64,000 nt of DNA from Liolophura sinensis. Taxonomy: Eukaryota > Mollusca > Polyplacophora > Chitonida > Chitonidae. The notes below the pieces were generated by a model. It ran no database searches. It had not been told where the DNA came from and saw nothing but the letters and a program-made list of their open reading frames with translations. Shown here piece by piece: positions 40,240-52,577 of the stretch (positions are counted from its first letter, which is position 1; every line of letters begins with the position of its first letter). Made by a program: the position numbers and the translations under genes. The stretch is taken from the NCBI RefSeq assembly GCF_032854445.1, contig NC_088297.1, positions 21,465,127-21,529,126 on the forward strand, written 5' to 3'.

Positions 40240-40622
40240 TTCCTGCTCTCTCCAATCAGTCACAATGTTATGGAGTTCCCTTAACTGTGCGCCAGAGAGC
40301 CACTCAGTCACAATGTTATTTAGTTCCGTTACCTGTACACAAGAGAGCCGATCAGTCACAATTGTTCCGTTACCTGTACACCAGAGAGCCAATCAGTGAC
40401 AATGTTATTTAGTTCCCTTACGTGTGCACCAGAGAGTCAATCAGTCACAATGTATTGGAGTTACCTTACCTGTGCACCAGAGAGTCAATCAGTCACAATT
40501 GTTCCGTTACCTGTACACCAGAGAGTCAATTTGTCACAATGTTATTTAGTTCCCTTACCTGTGCACCAGAGAGTCAATCATTCACAATGTATTGGAGTTA
40601 CCTAACCTGTGCACCAGAGCGC
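40240..40622 (+). repeat. About 50-bp tandem array, 7-8 copies
   Basis: Units of CAGAGAGTCAATCAGTCACA, ATGTTATTTAGTTCCCTTAC and CTGTGCAC, with alternating short (ATTGTTCCG) and long variants. Confidence 0.9.
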
Positions 40623-40747
40623 ACTAAAAACCGTTATTTCCGTTGACTCCCTTCATGTGTACTTACATCCCAGTCCTCTGGGATATCACAGGACATTTCT
40701 GCCAAACTCCATCCGACCTCCCCAACACCCGCCGAAGTGAAGACATA

Positions 40748-41002
40748 TTTATTTGATTGGAGTTTTACATTGTACTAAAGAATATTTCACTTACAAGACG
40801 GCGGCCAGCACTATAGTGAGAAAAAATCGGACAGAGCCAAGGGGAGACCCACGACCATCTGCAGGATGCTTAAAGACCTTCCCTTCTCACGTACATATAT
40901 GACCGTGGAGAAAGGCAGCAATGCCCAGCGACTGCATTGGTGAGAGGCTTCTTGTGCATTGCGCCGTTCGGGCTCGTTAAGCACTTCAGCCACCGAGGCG
41001 TC
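40748..41002 (-). mobile_element. SINE family A, near full length
   Basis: Reverse complement: TTTATTTGATTGGAGTTTTA, CACTTACAAGACGGCGGCCA, ACGACCATCTGCAGGATGCT, and head GCACTTCAGCCACCGAGGC. Confidence 0.87.
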
Positions 41003-41217
41003 AAATGGAAGATATGGCTGATCTTTGAGCGTCTTACGTGCAATATTACATTTGTGTAATGCTCATATACACCCCGTGCAGACACACAGACAGAAAGACA
41101 GACAAGCATTTTTGAAAGTGCCTATATCGAAGATATATCTTTCATTATACAATAAAAGCACGTTTTCCCTTACCAGATGGTTTCTACCTATTGCACTCAA
41201 TTTTATTTCACTTGTCC

Positions 41218-41268
41218 AGTGAATGAATGCTTAGGGTTTAACGTCGTACTTCAGTCATATTTCACATA
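41218..41268 (-). mobile_element. SINE family B tail fragment
   Basis: GAATGCTTAGGGTTTAACGT followed by CGTACTTCAGTCATATT is the reversed 3' end of family B. Confidence 0.7.
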
Positions 41269-41269
41269 A

Positions 41270-44019
41270 ACAGTAACACTCAGCTTTATTGTGACGGCAG
41301 TTAATACCATTTCACTTAACCATATACAGTCACGTGCATAATAATAGCTGCCGCATCCAATTCTGTCGCGCCAATACACGGAGGCATTGGGTTTTCTGCC
41401 TTTCTCGTCCTGTTCTTATGGCCACCAGTTTGCATTCATTGCTATCGCAGACCATCTTATTTCACTTATACGTTAGACAGGCCCGTGTAATGCCTGACAA
41501 TCTTTCTCCACTGTAAGCGTGTAAAGTCGTACACATCAAAAGGCCATCGGCAATCGTACAAGAACATGACACTATTCAACCTCACAAAATGACTGTCCAC
41601 TGTTCACGAGATCATGTGTGTTAAATGTACGCTAAATCCCGGCGATTCACGGAAGTTCTCGAGTTGAGTCGGCTTTCACTTCGCTGCGCACTCGGCAAGC
41701 TCCACGCGAAACATTGACAGATTAAGTATTTAGTGTGATATCAGAACTGGGGGAGGGGCTATCAAGTACTGCGTATATCATCCTGACTAGCCGATATGTC
41801 TGCACAGTTAACACTTCTTAATACGAAAAACGGATGAAACGGACGTCGACTTTGCGGAACTTTATTTGGAATTGCGTGCCTTTGCTGATAGTACAAGCTA
41901 AACCTGTTTTATTTTTTGTAGACAGTCCTATATTTACTGGTTTTATTAGCCTCTAGCAGTTCATTAAGACTTGCCACGTGGAAGCCCTTAATTTGTGAAT
42001 GAATATTAAACACATGTTGTTTTGAAATCTGACATTGCTTATCATCAGTCTTCGCCAATTTTTGTATCGATTCAATTAGATTTTAAAAATAATATGGCAG
42101 TATAAGCCGTCCTGATTTAAGAATGCCACCATTGCAAAATATACGTTTAGATACACATCTGGTGTGATGCAAGGGAGCTTGCTAGGACAAGCCCTCTGTA
42201 TATTAAACACATCATACAGTTATGTTTCTTTCCTTACACGTGGCTTTCTAAATCAACTAAAAGTATAAGTAGCTCTCAGATATGTTTTTAAAGAAATCTG
42301 TGAAACCTTATCGCCTTGTACCTAATTATGTAGAGGTCATTAAAAAAAAAGTATTTACGATTGCTTAAGTTTCGCTTCCGAATCTCTAGTGAGATTCTTT
42401 GCAAGGGATTGGAATATGGCTTGATAAAAACCAAGCCCAATGAAATTGAGTTTGACAGTTCACTTTGGGATAAAAAAAAAATGAAAAAAAAAATTCGTAT
42501 GAAGTGCAAATGATCAAAAACAGCTTTTGAAACAGAACATGCAACGCAAAAGTTCATGAATATATATCTGTGGAAAATTATGTTCATTTATTTACACACT
42601 CTCAGGTTAACTTTGCAAACGACGGTTTAACTGGTTATCCCACTGGTATATCACAATCCACAAACCCGTAAGTTTCAGGTTTATATGGACATTTTTTGTC
42701 TGGAATAAAGCATTATTATTATTGTTGTTGCTGTTGTTGTTGTTATTATTATTATTATTATTATTATTACACGGACATTGATTGAAGAGAAATTACATTT
42801 TTGAGAGCGACTTACATGTACTTTGAAAACATGCGAATAAGAAGTCAAATATATCTTTGTTTCGATTATTTTTCAAAAGGCGAATATCATAAATATTAAT
42901 CCGACTTTCGTGTTTTAGTGACACATTACCCTTTTCCTCCCATCTTCCTCCTTCCCACAACCAACATCCACCAAAAACAATTATCAGAACAGATCAACGG
43001 ACACCTCCTCATAAATTGTTGGCAGCATGTATGTAATTGTAGTGGATTTTGTAACAGATGCTCTAACTGGCTGTCTGATGTGTCACGTTAGCACTGATTG
43101 GTGGAAAGCGCAGCCCCTTTTGAAGTTTCCTGGACAGACCTATCTTGTTTTGATGAAGTCAGTTAATAGGTCTGACGAAGACCAGACTTGTGGTTGGTGT
43201 CGATTTACACCCTAAACATGTTTTTAGTTATTCGCTGTCTTCGTCCACAAATTCGTATGGCGGAATGAGTTAAAGTGGAATCTGTATAATACACGGGATG
43301 ATAATTGGCAACAGGTCATGGTTTTTCATGATGAATGACTGCCAAAAGCTCCAATTAAGAAATTTTTAAACGATTCATCTTCATTTGCGAGTTAATAAAT
43401 GCGTCATGTGCTAAGCTTACACAACCACTAATAATATTTGACGTCAATTAAATTTCAGAGATATTATGAAAAAAAAGCATGACAGTCGAAATGGAAATTG
43501 AAGTAATCCGAGGTGAGCAAACGTTAACTGCTCCCATTATTATATACTATTGTTTTTTGTGTGTCGTTCTGAGTTGTCGATGAAATATTAGGCCTGTATA
43601 TATTTTTATGATTGGTTTATTCCGATGTAAGTTGTTTTTCATGTTGTTTTCGAGACATAGCCGTAGCAACGCGCTATAAAATACAACAAAAGTTATAATG
43701 CGTGTTCAACAAGTAAAATAAAATAAATGCTGTGCGATAACAAATGGTCGAAAGAAAGGAATGGTTTACACATGGGACACAAGTATATGTGTTCTTACTG
43801 ACCCCATGTTATACAACATATATAGTTCATCTAGTCTGTTTTTAAATCTTTACGGAACAATTCATTTTACTTAACGATTCATGTAATTTGTAATAAAAAA
43901 CAAAAACTAAAAAACAACCAAAAAAAAAGTTCACTTTAATACGACAAAATATTGTAGTACGTATATATACTGACATTTCATACAATATAACGATGAAGAT
44001 GAATAAGGTGATTTATTTG
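41270..44019. other. No gene supported
   Basis: AT-rich, with a TTG/TTA triplet run at 42,713-42,771 and many homopolymers. The 62-codon ORF at 43,027 has no recognisable domain. Confidence 0.45.
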
Positions 44020-44068
44020 TTTATCTCGTTAACGTTTTACGTCGTACTCAAGATTATTGCATTATGAT
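44020..44068 (-). mobile_element. SINE family A tail fragment
   Basis: TTATTTGTTTATCTCGTTAA and CGTTTTACGTCGTACTCAAG are the reversed 3' end. Confidence 0.6.
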
Positions 44069-44954
44069 GAGAGTAAGGTGAATAATGTGTCATTATTGAT
44101 TCTGTTTTTAATGTGTCGCTATGTTCATGGTAAAGGCTTTACGCTGTACACGCTTTTCATTTCCTTGGATCGGCAATCTAGGTACCCATGCTAGAAAAAA
44201 AAAAGTTTCACATAAAAAAAAAATGAATCCCTGCTTGGTGTCAATAACACTCAGAATGAAATCTCTCAAGATTCATGTCTCTTTTTATAAGTGTGATAGC
44301 GAGCGGATTTGTACCCATCATTCAAGCCCCGCAAGATCTGTCAATTGCATACGACATGCTCACGTGCAATAAGCAAACATTATTCCCCCAGATGCTTTTG
44401 CGCACATGGCTATCTAAAACCATAGGAAGGGTTATGCTTTCCCGACTTACATGTATCATGGCTGCTTTTTATACAAGATTTTTTTCTACACTCGGAACTA
44501 GCGTGACGATCTCTCCGCTGCGAATTTGTACCCAGTCGCGTTAGGACAGGAAGTATGTGCGTTTTTTTTTTCAGTCCCCTGCATGTGGAATCCTTTGAAA
44601 GTACCGTCCTGTAATAAATTCACCCTAGGTGCATGTAACATGGTCACCTTTTCTAAAAATACACATTTGCGTTATCGCACTTGTAACAAAGTTCTTGACT
44701 TGTCTTTTTTTTTTTTAAAGAAAAACCGAAAAAATCCCATACTACATTTATCCTCTGGTGTAACTTTATCAACAGCACAGCGAGATATCCACATGCTCCT
44801 ATCAATCCAAAGACACGGTATATACCGCGCTGTGAATCCGTGGAAGCTAATGCTATCTTAAAGGGGCAGACTTTATTAGCATATGCCTACTCTCCAACTG
44901 GGAGAACTTTGAAAGTTGAGACCGCCATCCATAATCCTGACCACCGCCATATAC

Positions 44955-45425
44955 CATCATTCCTCAACTTTTTCCGACATCAAAGAGCAACTTTCGAGGC
45001 AATATATGCACATTTTAACTGGATTTTGGAGAGAAAACTGCGTTTATTTGTTGGATTGACCAGAATCAGGGATTCACAAAAAGTATAATTCTATCAGTCA
45101 ATATAGAATGATACCCTCAAAATACTTTTGAAACATGTGAAAAGGTTGAGTGAGTGAGTGCTTAGGATTTAATGTCGGACTTAACAATTTTTCAGTCATA
45201 TGACGACGAAGGAATCCTTAGAGTGCATGTAATGTGCCTCCTTGTTGCAGGACGGACTTCCAACACTCTTTTATAGGCGCGTGGAAGGTACAATTTCCTC
45301 TTGTAAGGTCTTAGCTGTGACCCGACCCAGGATTGACCCTGGATCGACCGCTCTCGAAGCGGACGTTCTACCAACTGACCCAAAGATCGTGGCCTGTATG
45401 AAAAGGTTGAAGAGTTACAGTAAGT
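44955..45425 (+). mobile_element. MITE family M1 copy split by a SINE
   Basis: The left part (44,955-45,149) runs from ATCATTCCTCAACTTTTTCC through GGAGAGAAAACTGCG to the inverted end GTGAAAAGGTTGA. The right part (45,399-45,425) repeats TGAAAAGGTTGA and completes the end with AGAGTTACAGTA. Confidence 0.85.
45150..45398 (-). mobile_element. SINE family B with 12-bp target-site duplication
   Basis: TGAAAAGGTTGA at 45,138-45,149 is repeated exactly at 45,399-45,410. On the minus strand the head GGTCAGTTGGTAGAACGTCC, then TCAATCCTGGGTCGGGTCAC, leads to the tail ATGACTGAAAAATTGTTAAG and CACTCACTCA. Part of the middle of the element is missing compared with the 39.80 kb copy. Confidence 0.9.
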
Positions 45426-45463
45426 GCAATATTCGGCGTGATAAGCCAATAATGTATATAAGC

Positions 45464-45466
<3 letters not shown>

Positions 45467-45549
<83 letters not shown>
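45467..45549. repeat. (TA)n microsatellite, about 83 bp
   Basis: Uninterrupted AT/TA run. Confidence 0.98.
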
Positions 45550-45551
<2 letters not shown>

Positions 45552-45559
45552 TCATCAAG

Positions 45560-46255
45560 GAAGCGTTTCAATAAACCGGCAACCAGTACAGTCCTGAAAC
45601 AACTATTCCCTCAGTCGGTCAATCAATCAGTCAACTCAGAAGCAGAGAGAAAAAGCCCATGTCTCAGAGGTATATTATATAGGACCACCAGAAAAGCTGA
45701 GAATACCAAAGCCTCATAAAACGTGTAGCAGATGTGAACAGCGAGCGATGATGCCGCGTAAATCTGCTCTCGCGCACGTGAGTCTATGTGTTGTTATGCC
45801 ACGAGGACACACGAATTCCTAAGCGGTCAAACTCACAACTGGTTTCTCGCGAGCGTGCGTGATGAGGTTTGTTTCATTCAGGAGGAAGTGAGGAGGGGGG
45901 AGGGGGGAGGGGAGATCAGCTTGGAAAAGTATACATGGGCGCTAAACACGCGATAAAAGAACCAGTCGTTACAACTAGCAAAGTTATGTTTGGTCTCCGG
46001 CCAATTCCAAGTTCGCCGGCATACGGCCAGATGCCTAGGTGCAATCTCTGTGTAATAGCTCGCTTAACAAGGACTATATGGGTTTATACGAGAAATATAC
46101 CTGCAAAAACTGTAACATTTCCACGGAGAAGTTATGTGTAATCTAGAAATAACGTGCCATACTTCTCTCATAGATGAAAAAAAAAATCAAAATCACATAT
46201 TAATATAAACAAAATAATATAGGCCTTATGACGTATGATATATATTATCATAAAT
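45560..46255. other. No gene supported
   Basis: Contains a GGAGGGGGG-rich patch at 45,880-45,912 and a 90-codon ORF with no domain. Confidence 0.45.
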
Positions 46256-46312
46256 GCCGCTGTAATGCTGACCGCCGATGTATAACCATCAATGAACTAA
46301 ATAAATAAAATT
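46256..46312 (+). mobile_element. SINE family A tail fragment
   Basis: CGCTGTAATGCTGACCGCCG and CAATGAACTAAATAAATAAA. Confidence 0.5.
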
Positions 46313-46924
46313 ATCATAAATGGAGGAATAGACCTAGGCTCATTGCCATCAAAACCTCTGAGAGCGTTTCCAGCAGAAGAAATATCTCATATTTTGAAGA
46401 CAAACACCTTAAGGCGGTACATTGTCTTTCAATCGCTTGAGAATGACTTATGCCTGCTATAAAATCACTAAAATAGGATCCGTAATTATATATCCCCGCT
46501 GGACCATTAAATTAATGGAACTGACCAGCTGCACTCCTAGGATGACGAAATGCTAGGCGTACATACTTGCACGTATACCAGATATCCCTAGAGTATGAGG
46601 GGACAACGTTAGTATGTGTGGAATCAAGTGGATGGGGGTACGGTAAACTTGGCATCGATCCTGACAGAAACTTTGTACTCTTGCGCAAATAGCAAGATGC
46701 TCCGTCAAAATGTAAACCAACGGTTTTGCCAAACAGTTTGTTTTCTGTCTGGAGTCTCGTAGACTTAGTTTTTGTACATGGATTTAAATCAAGTGAGGGA
46801 TTTTTGGCTCGTTTGGTATTGGCAGAATGTAGTATGGTGTGCTAACGCAAAAGTAAAATAGATTAAACAGCTTAAGTACAAGTACAATAAAAACATTTAC
46901 TCTGTTCTGGTCTATTGCATAGTT

Positions 46925-47058
46925 ACCCATATACAAAGTACACATATACAATTTACACATATACAAAGTACACATATACAATTTACACATATACAATTTA
47001 CACATATACAAAGTACACATATACGATTTACACATATACAAAGTACACATATACAATT
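46925..47058 (+). repeat. 15-bp minisatellite, about 9 copies
   Basis: Units alternate between TACACATATACAAAG and TACACATATACAATT. Confidence 0.95.
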
Positions 47059-48309
47059 CATAGGGATATGCTTCAAGATGTTAAGGTGCCATAAGGCAGC
47101 GAGGGAATCATTTTGCGGGATTTTTTTTCGCTCTGTAGTGGCTTTTGAAGGGGTTTAAAAACCAAAGATACAGCAGTAAAAGTTAAAATCCAGTTGTAGC
47201 TATATGCTTGAAGATGTGTACCATTGTCAGAATAAAGTAACGCCATGCCAAACAGAACAAACAGGCATGGATGAGTTCATCAACGTGTCCTATGAACGTG
47301 ACCGTTATGCAGGGTGCGCTACTCTCTCTGGATTTGTTCAGCATTTTCTCCCATATATTCGTCGTCTAGAATCAACGACAACAAGAAATCCGACAAGGCG
47401 TGTGTGTAATGCGTTACACATGCGCGAGGCATATACCATGTCAAGAACGGTGAATCCCTATCTTTACTATAGCGGTATTGTTTTACCAGAAAAAAAAGTA
47501 GTTCCCTAACGATGGCTGCATTCCAGGATTCCAGGATCAGCTGTTAGTGACCTAACGAGGTGAGGTTTGTCTTACACCTGACATAAAGCTGTGTTTTCTC
47601 ACATAATTAACTTTCCACCAAGCAGAAGACGATAATGATCATCTGTGATGGTGTTACCACGGGCCTAAAGAGCAACCCAGAGAAACATTTCACTAAAAAC
47701 GTCGGGCAGATCTACAGTTTCTTCACAGAAACAATATGCTGTATTATACCCCAGGCTTTTTGAAACAGATTGGGAAAGTTCTATTAGAAAATGTAGGTCT
47801 TGTATTTCTGCTCAGACATGCTTTATTGCCTTTAAATACGTGTATTGGGAACAAAAATGCCTGCACGGGTGAACATATTTCTCAGAACGTTATACATTTT
47901 CCCCTCCTCATAGATGCATGGGTGCCATCTTTTGGAACATAAATATAAACAATATACATATTGCTGCGAAAACATAGACTCTGATGTCTAATTTTACAAG
48001 TACATGTACAATGTCTGCTGGAGATATATTAGAATGAAATACACGTAGACTAGAAATATTTGTAGTGAAACACCTATATATATATATATATATATACATG
48101 GAGGTTCATATAGAGGTACTTTACAAAAAGAATACAGGGGCTCCTTTGAATACAGCCTTCAAGCTCCTTCAGGCAGAAAATGTAAATTTTAAATTTGTTA
48201 CGGATTTTAAAAAAAAGCCTCAGGAGCTATTTCTTAAAACCTCCTGTAGAGGATTTTTCTTTTTCACTGGTATATGGCGGTTGTCAGGGGAACTGAAGAT
48301 ACAGCTGTA
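47059..48309. other. No gene supported
   Basis: The ORF 47,204-47,509 (101 codons, from MLEDVYHCQNKV to VLPEKKVVP) is the longest non-repeat ORF here. It has no domain I know and no clear splice sites. A (TA)n run is at 48,073-48,097. Confidence 0.4.
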
Positions 48310-48460
48310 TTCATTTATTTATCTGTTTATTTTATTAACTTAACCAGATACGCGACAAAACCTCTTAGGTAAAGCCACGATCAGCCTCCATGTAGCTATA
48401 GCGAGAGCTGGACTCGAACTGGCGACAATGTCGGTCATTTTATTGGTGACAATAAAATAT
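48310..48460 (-). mobile_element. Diverged SINE (A-like), reversed
   Basis: GAGAGCTGGACTCGAACTGG is a reversed box B-type sequence and TTATTTATCTGTTTATTTTA a reversed A-rich tail. Confidence 0.4.
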
Positions 48461-49049
48461 ATGATTTAAACTCCGTCTTGCGGATAGCACGAGATAGAGT
48501 TATACATAGCAGAAATCATGAATTCTGTGAAGGTCAGATCATCATCTTATATAACTCAGGCCGAGAAGGAGAGAGAAGAGACAGTAAGTGAAAGCTACCC
48601 CCCCTCCCTTTCCCCCTTCATTCCACTCGGTAATAAACTCACTCTTCCTTAAGTCCACTTCTTCGGGGGTAATGTTTCTAGCTTGACACCTGTCATACGT
48701 CAGGTAAAATGGCGTTAATAACTTTACCTGTTCTTTCGCTAATTGCCATGATAAATGAGTCCTTGTTTTGAGACCCTTTAACTAGGAGATTGTAATCGAT
48801 CTTATGTGACACATTCTTTTACCTAGTGGTAAATTTTGACACCTGACATGTACTCAGTAAAAGCTGCAGAAAAAAAAGCAAGATGCATGTTTTGATATAT
48901 CGGCCTGGTTTTGCACCTCAGCTTAATTATAGGTGATGGCTATGGCTGGCTCAGCCGGTTCAACTAACATAATGTTCGGGAGGACTGGTTTTTGGATTTG
49001 ACCAGATTTTGGCATAATTTGACTTTGTTAATGTTCGCCAGATCATGGA
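48461..49049. other. No gene seen
   Basis: GGCTGGCTCAGCCGGTTCAA at about 48,945 is a lone tRNA-like box A fragment. A C-rich tract lies at 48,598-48,617. Confidence 0.45.
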
Positions 49050-49106
49050 GACCAGCCCCGATAGCACAGTAGGTAGAGCGTCCGCTTTGGGAACGGTAGA
49101 CAAAAC
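49050..49106 (+). mobile_element. SINE family B head fragment
   Basis: GATAGCACAGTAGGTAGAGC followed by GTCCGCTTTGGGAACGGTAG, then abruptly the 22-bp array. Confidence 0.8.
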
Positions 49107-49965
49107 GGTGACTAGACGCAGTGGTTAGGCTAGCCAGGGACAACGGTTAATAGAGGCAGTGGTTAGGCTAGCCAGAGGCAACGGTTAATAGACGCAGTGT
49201 TTAGATCAGCTAGATGCAATGGTTACAAGAAACAGTGGTCAGGTCAGCTAGATGCAATGGTTTCTAGAGGCAGTGGTAAGGCCAGCTAGATAAAACGGTC
49301 ACTAGACGCAGTGGTTAGGCTAGCCAGATGCAACGGTTAATGGATGCAGTATTTAGGTCAGATGCAATGGTTATTAGAAACAGTGATCAGTCCAGCCAGA
49401 TGCAGTGGTTACTAGACCCAGTGGTTAGGCCAGAAAGACACGTACTGGTTACGAGACATAGTGGTGAGGCCAGCTAGATGCAGTGGTTACTACACGCAGT
49501 GATTAGGCCAGATAGACGCAGTGGTTACTAGACGCAATAGTTAGGTCAGCTAGATGTAATGGTCACTGGATGCAATGGTTAGGCCAGCTAGATGCAGTGG
49601 TTAGGTAGGCTAGACATAGTGGTTAGGTCAGCTAGATGCAATGGTTAGGTCGGCTAGACACAGTGGTTAGGTCAGCTAGACGTAATGGTTAGGTCGGCTA
49701 GACACAGTGGTTAGGTCAGCTAGATGTAATGGTTAGGTCGGCTAGATGCAGTGGTTAGGCCAACTAGATGCAATGGTTAGGTCGGCTAGACACAGTGGTT
49801 AGGTCAGCTAGATGTAATGGTTAGGTCGGCTAGACACAGTGGTTAGGCCAACTAGATGCAATGGTTAAGCCAGCTAGATGTGATGGTTAGGCAATCCAGA
49901 TGCAGTGGTTTGGCCAGTTAGACGCAGTGGTTAGGTCAGCTAGACGTAGTGGTTAGGCCATGCAA
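49107..49965 (+). repeat. 22-bp minisatellite, about 38 copies
   Basis: Units of GGTTAGGTCAGCTAGATGCA plus AT or GT, with a 44-bp higher-order alternation (TCGGCTAGACACAGT / TCAGCTAGATGTAAT) at 49,590-49,850. The 5' part is more diverged (GACGCAGTGGTTAGGC). Confidence 0.95.
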
Positions 49966-51859
49966 TGGTTACCACTGGCAATGTTTAATTCAGGGCGATT
50001 AAAGATAAAAGGTGAATAAAGGCAATCGTGGCTGAAATGTGAAACAAGGAATGGTAAAAACAGCCAATGGTAACAACGTGCAATACGGTAAATACGGACA
50101 TAGGAGGGAACGGGCAATCTTGACTGCTGGCTTTGCGGATGCACAATGTGGGTTGATTTAATAATAAATTTTTATTTATTTATTTATTCATTTAGTAATG
50201 TGATTAAGTTCTTAACTGAACCTAGGATCTGTTGTGTGAACATTAGCTTCTTTCTGTTTACCTACTGTCTCAATATGTATGGCTTGACCTGGGCCTATAA
50301 TCCAGGCCTAAAGGCAATCGGAACGTGTTTAGGGTTGTTGATACATGAGTAGCCAAGAGGCACACAACCGTGTAGCATGGATTCACACGTCATCGCCCAT
50401 CTGACTCTTCTGTTTGCTGTGGCACTGACGCTTCCCAGCTGCACACAAAGCTAGCCTGATGAATGGCGAAGATTGTAGGGTTGTCTGTCACCGGATATCA
50501 GACGTCCGGGAGACAATGCCTGGTCCCGTCATCGACGGCTGTGTTTATCAACAGTTGGCTGTCGCGCTTGGATTCACTTCGTGACCATCCATGTTGAGTT
50601 CGGGATATTAAGTGAAATCGCGGAGGCAATGAGGAATGTCCAGAGTGCGTGTGTGGTGCAGCCCGGCAGGTGTAAAGGGGAGCTATAAACAATCCAAACA
50701 CAAGGGTAATATAACCTCAGGATCTAAGAATGTGTCGACAGATGGTTCGCGTAGAGCCGTCTGTTTCAGCGGACCCTACCGGGGTGGTGAAGTGGTGCGG
50801 CATATGAAACTAAATACTGCGATAATAAACACTCATCAAAACATGTGTTTATGATAACTCTGGTGTTTACCCGCGGATTCTGTTCGTGCTACCATGGCGA
50901 CATGGTACCCCTCTCCTCTTCTGGGATGCCCTAAATCTTCTCCCCAGGTTGTTTGACATCTTTCTTACCGACGGTAATGATGGGTTTAAATCGATAGATG
51001 AACAAAACAGAAATAACATAAATGTTTTTCTTTTATTTCTAAATATGCAGTTTACGTCGTGTCTTAACACATTAAAAGTGGCGAAAAGTGCTTTTCACCT
51101 GAAGCGAATGGCTCAGCGGTCAGGCCAGTAGATGATCACGAGACAGTTAATGAATAAAGTAAATTAATGTCAACAAAGGTTGCCAAACACATTCCACAAG
51201 TCACAAGATATAGGAGGACTGTTTTTACCTTTAAGGCCTCATCTGAGTTCCGGAACTATTGGTACGTTAAACAACAACCAATGAATCAAACAATCAAATT
51301 AAGGCAAAAAATGATGATAAATAAAGGAAAAGGCACCATTACTTTGACCAAAGATTTTTATTTCATGTGAAATTATGAAAGTATTTAATCAACATTTCGT
51401 TAATTAACATAGTTCCAACATGCGTCCCTGAGTTATTTGGTGTGAACAGTGCTCACTCAAATCATTTATCGATGTATGTATAATGTAACATTCATGCTGA
51501 TGTATTTCAACAACGATTACACCTTGCACTGCTTGGTGAAGCTTTAAAACAAAACAATAAGGTAAAAACTTCACAAAACAAAACAACACAACTTCGATTA
51601 TCCAACGGACAAAGAATATGATACAAAAACTTTTTCGCACAAATTCACCTATTAACAAATCAACATGATTGTATACATCTTAAGCTATTCAATTAAGTTA
51701 ATCAAAGAAACAGACGTGTATACAACTTGAAGTAATCATATCAAGTATGACTCATATAAATCTATCACAAAAACAAGTCTTAAATCACACAACCTTTTAT
51801 CACAACTAACCCAAATATGGGAATTCTGTGCGGTGACGAAATATGTCGCATGCATCCGT
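49966..51859. other. No gene supported
   Basis: Short ORFs on both strands (up to 84 codons) without domains or splice logic. Confidence 0.45.
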
Positions 51860-51874
51860 GAATTCGACGTCAAA

Positions 51875-52105
51875 GCAAATGACCGCTTACGACGTCAAAC
51901 GTATGGCCTTGACGACGTCAAAACGTATGGACGCTCTAGACGACAAACATATGGCCTTTACAACGTCAAAACGCAAGGCCCTTTACAACTTAAAAACGTA
52001 GGCCTGTTTACAAGGTAAGAACGTATGGCCGCGGACAGCGTCAAAACGTATTCTCTTTTACAAGGTTTACAACGTCAAAACGTGTGGCCGTTTACGACAT
52101 TTGCT
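51875..52105 (+). repeat. About 28-bp diverged repeats rich in GACGTCAAA
   Basis: Roughly eight units of GACGTCAAAACGTATGGCC type separated by CTTTACAA-like spacers. ACGT cores recur at regular spacing. Confidence 0.8.
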
Positions 52106-52474
52106 TGTGCGATCGAGACATGTACGATTCTCAATTGCTTATTGTCTCACCGTACCATTTAGCGTTTGATTGTTCGCTGAAGCAATTATGCTGGAGTAAC
52201 TAATATGTAAGGCATCAGCTTGACTTGTTTGAAACAGTCGTGTTTACGATTGGTCATATGTACATGTAGATTGGTCAATGACGTCTCTAAAGTGTGTCTA
52301 ATGGTGTTTTCGGTTGAAAGAGTACGTCAAAAGACATCACCGAATACAGTATAACAGCATGATTCAGAATTATATGGGCCTAGCAGAGAGACAAACAGAC
52401 AGGCGGACAAACTGACCGACAAACAGATGACGGACAAACATGCAGACAAACGGACAGACGACTGGAGACCTTGA

Positions 52475-52577
52475 TCAGTTGGCTCCCTCGCTCCTCTGAC
52501 GACCGACGAATTTATCCATCAATGCTGTGGCTCCGAAAAATCGACACAGAATGTAATTGCACTTAGCTGGGAGAATT
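52475..52577 (-). CDS. SDR terminal exon
   Basis: The acceptor is CATTTTCTTTCAG|AATTC. GG+A makes Gly, then 33 codons ([33 protein letters not shown]) and TGA. The MDKFVGR ending is diagnostic of this SDR branch. Confidence 0.88.

Noticed and set aside
47204-47509. 101-codon ORF outside any repeat
   Set aside because: The composition is not convincing, there is no family match and no nearby splice or poly(A) context. Kept only as a note.
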